Source of the DNA: Lunularia cruciata
Lineage: Eukaryota; Streptophyta; Marchantiopsida; Lunulariales; Lunulariaceae
Length of the DNA: 64,000 nucleotides
Direction: 5' to 3'
Assembly: GCA_948567375.1 (NCBI GenBank)
Contig: OX419759.1
Coordinates: forward strand, 9,950,744 to 10,014,743
Positions 63,451-64,000 of this stretch are shown here, in pieces. How positions within the stretch are numbered: position 1 is the first letter of the stretch; the number at the start of each line of letters is the position of its first letter. The position numbers and the translations under genes were made by a program. Under the pieces are notes generated by a model. That model was not told the DNA's origin and searched no databases. It saw nothing but the letters and a program-made list of their open reading frames with translations.

Positions 63451-64000
63451 TGTGGTACCCACATTTTTTGTTTTTTTTCTTATTTATGGAGAAGAAGTGT
63501 ATAGAGAAGTCATATTGCGTGTGTATGGCATTAAAAGGCAAAGAAAGGTATCCTCAGGTGGTAACCCAAGGAAAAGTGACTTCGTGTCAAAAGATGAAGT
63601 ATTCTGATTTGCCTTGTCAGCCTGCAACCCAAAGTAAAGAGACTTTGTCTTGGGAGTGCTCAACCCAAGGCAAGGATAGTGTAACAACTTTCCTTTAGGG
63701 TTGGACATTCAAGAAGGTACCGTGCACAAAAATGGTTGGCCTATAAACAGGAGGAATTGGACAGTGACAGGAGCATGAAGAAGGTGTGATTTCTTGGTAG
63801 AAATTTGAAGTGAAGAGAGACGGAGGAAGCCCCTATAGAAATTTGGGCTAGAAACAAAGTGATGACAAGTAATTTTCCATCGCCATTAAGAAGTCATCCT
63901 ATGGGAGATCATGACATGGGAAGTGTAGTCAAAGATGCGTTGGTGTGTAGAGAGGAGGTCAGGATAGTTAGTCTGGGAATCAGTAGGAAGAATAGCCCCC
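63451..64000 (+). repeat. Element G 3' LTR (first 550 bp)
   Basis: TGTGGTACCCACATTTTTTG and following sequence align with the start of the C solo LTRs. The LTR-encoded frame opens at ATG 63862 (MTSNFPSPLRS) and runs off the window. The TATA box near 63826 is altered (CCTATAGAAATT). Confidence 0.9.

Larger units (their letters stand above)
59680..64000 (+). mobile_element. Element G: Ty3/gypsy owner of the giant C LTR
   Basis: Protease, RT, RNase H, integrase and a polypurine tract run left to right and lead directly into TGTGGTACCC, the start of the C LTR, at 63451. The left part (gag N-terminus, primer-binding site, 5' LTR) is missing at the A4 junction. The fragment at 38733-40444 may be its 5' LTR. 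Integrase has a GPY-type module but no chromodomain. Frames shift several times and stops are frequent. Confidence 0.88.

Overview
This window looks like intergenic heterochromatin of a land plant (or close streptophyte relative). I see no host gene. The evidence is one Ty3/gypsy chromovirus with a plant-type initiator-Met tRNA primer-binding site, several other Ty3/gypsy families, nested insertions with target-site duplications (TSDs), and widespread C-to-T/G-to-A decay of the kind left by cytosine methylation. I cannot name the species; nothing seen separates moss, lycophyte, fern or seed plant.

Layout. 1-7960 is mixed-composition DNA without credible coding sequence. 7960-10430 is strongly AT-rich. 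10430-12683 is a badly decayed Ty3/gypsy element. From 12684 to the end, almost everything is LTR retrotransposon from five families named here by LTR. Family A has 0.69-kb LTRs in copies A1 (+, 17734-23663), A2 (-, 23664-27916), A3 (-, 28944-36768, full length) and A4 (-, 40445-59679, interrupted). Family B has an LTR of about 0.56 kb in four remnants. Family C/G has an LTR of about 3.8 kb that itself carries a coding frame of about 865 codons. It occurs as three solo LTRs, one fragment, and the 3' LTR of element G (59680 to the window end). Family D is a chromovirus, 42793-48407, with 412-bp LTRs. Element P (27917-38155, split by A3) carries a PHD finger after its integrase.

Nesting, oldest to youngest where it can be read: a C solo LTR (12872-16713) sits in a B LTR. 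A B solo LTR sits in A2. A3 sits in P. D and a C solo LTR both sit in A4, and that C LTR holds a second C solo LTR in reverse orientation. Supporting TSDs are TTAGG, GCATA and AGAAT (C), GGTGA (D), GAGC (A3) and CTCT (B).

How the parts work: each family is or was a gag-protease-RT-RNase H-integrase element using flanking LTRs as promoters. All copies here are disabled by stops, frameshifts, deletions or catalytic substitutions, including A3, whose LTRs differ by only one base. The observations most worth follow-up are the coding giant LTR, the PHD-finger integrase, the heat-shock-element array in the D LTR, and the extra zinc-finger ORF in the family A leader.
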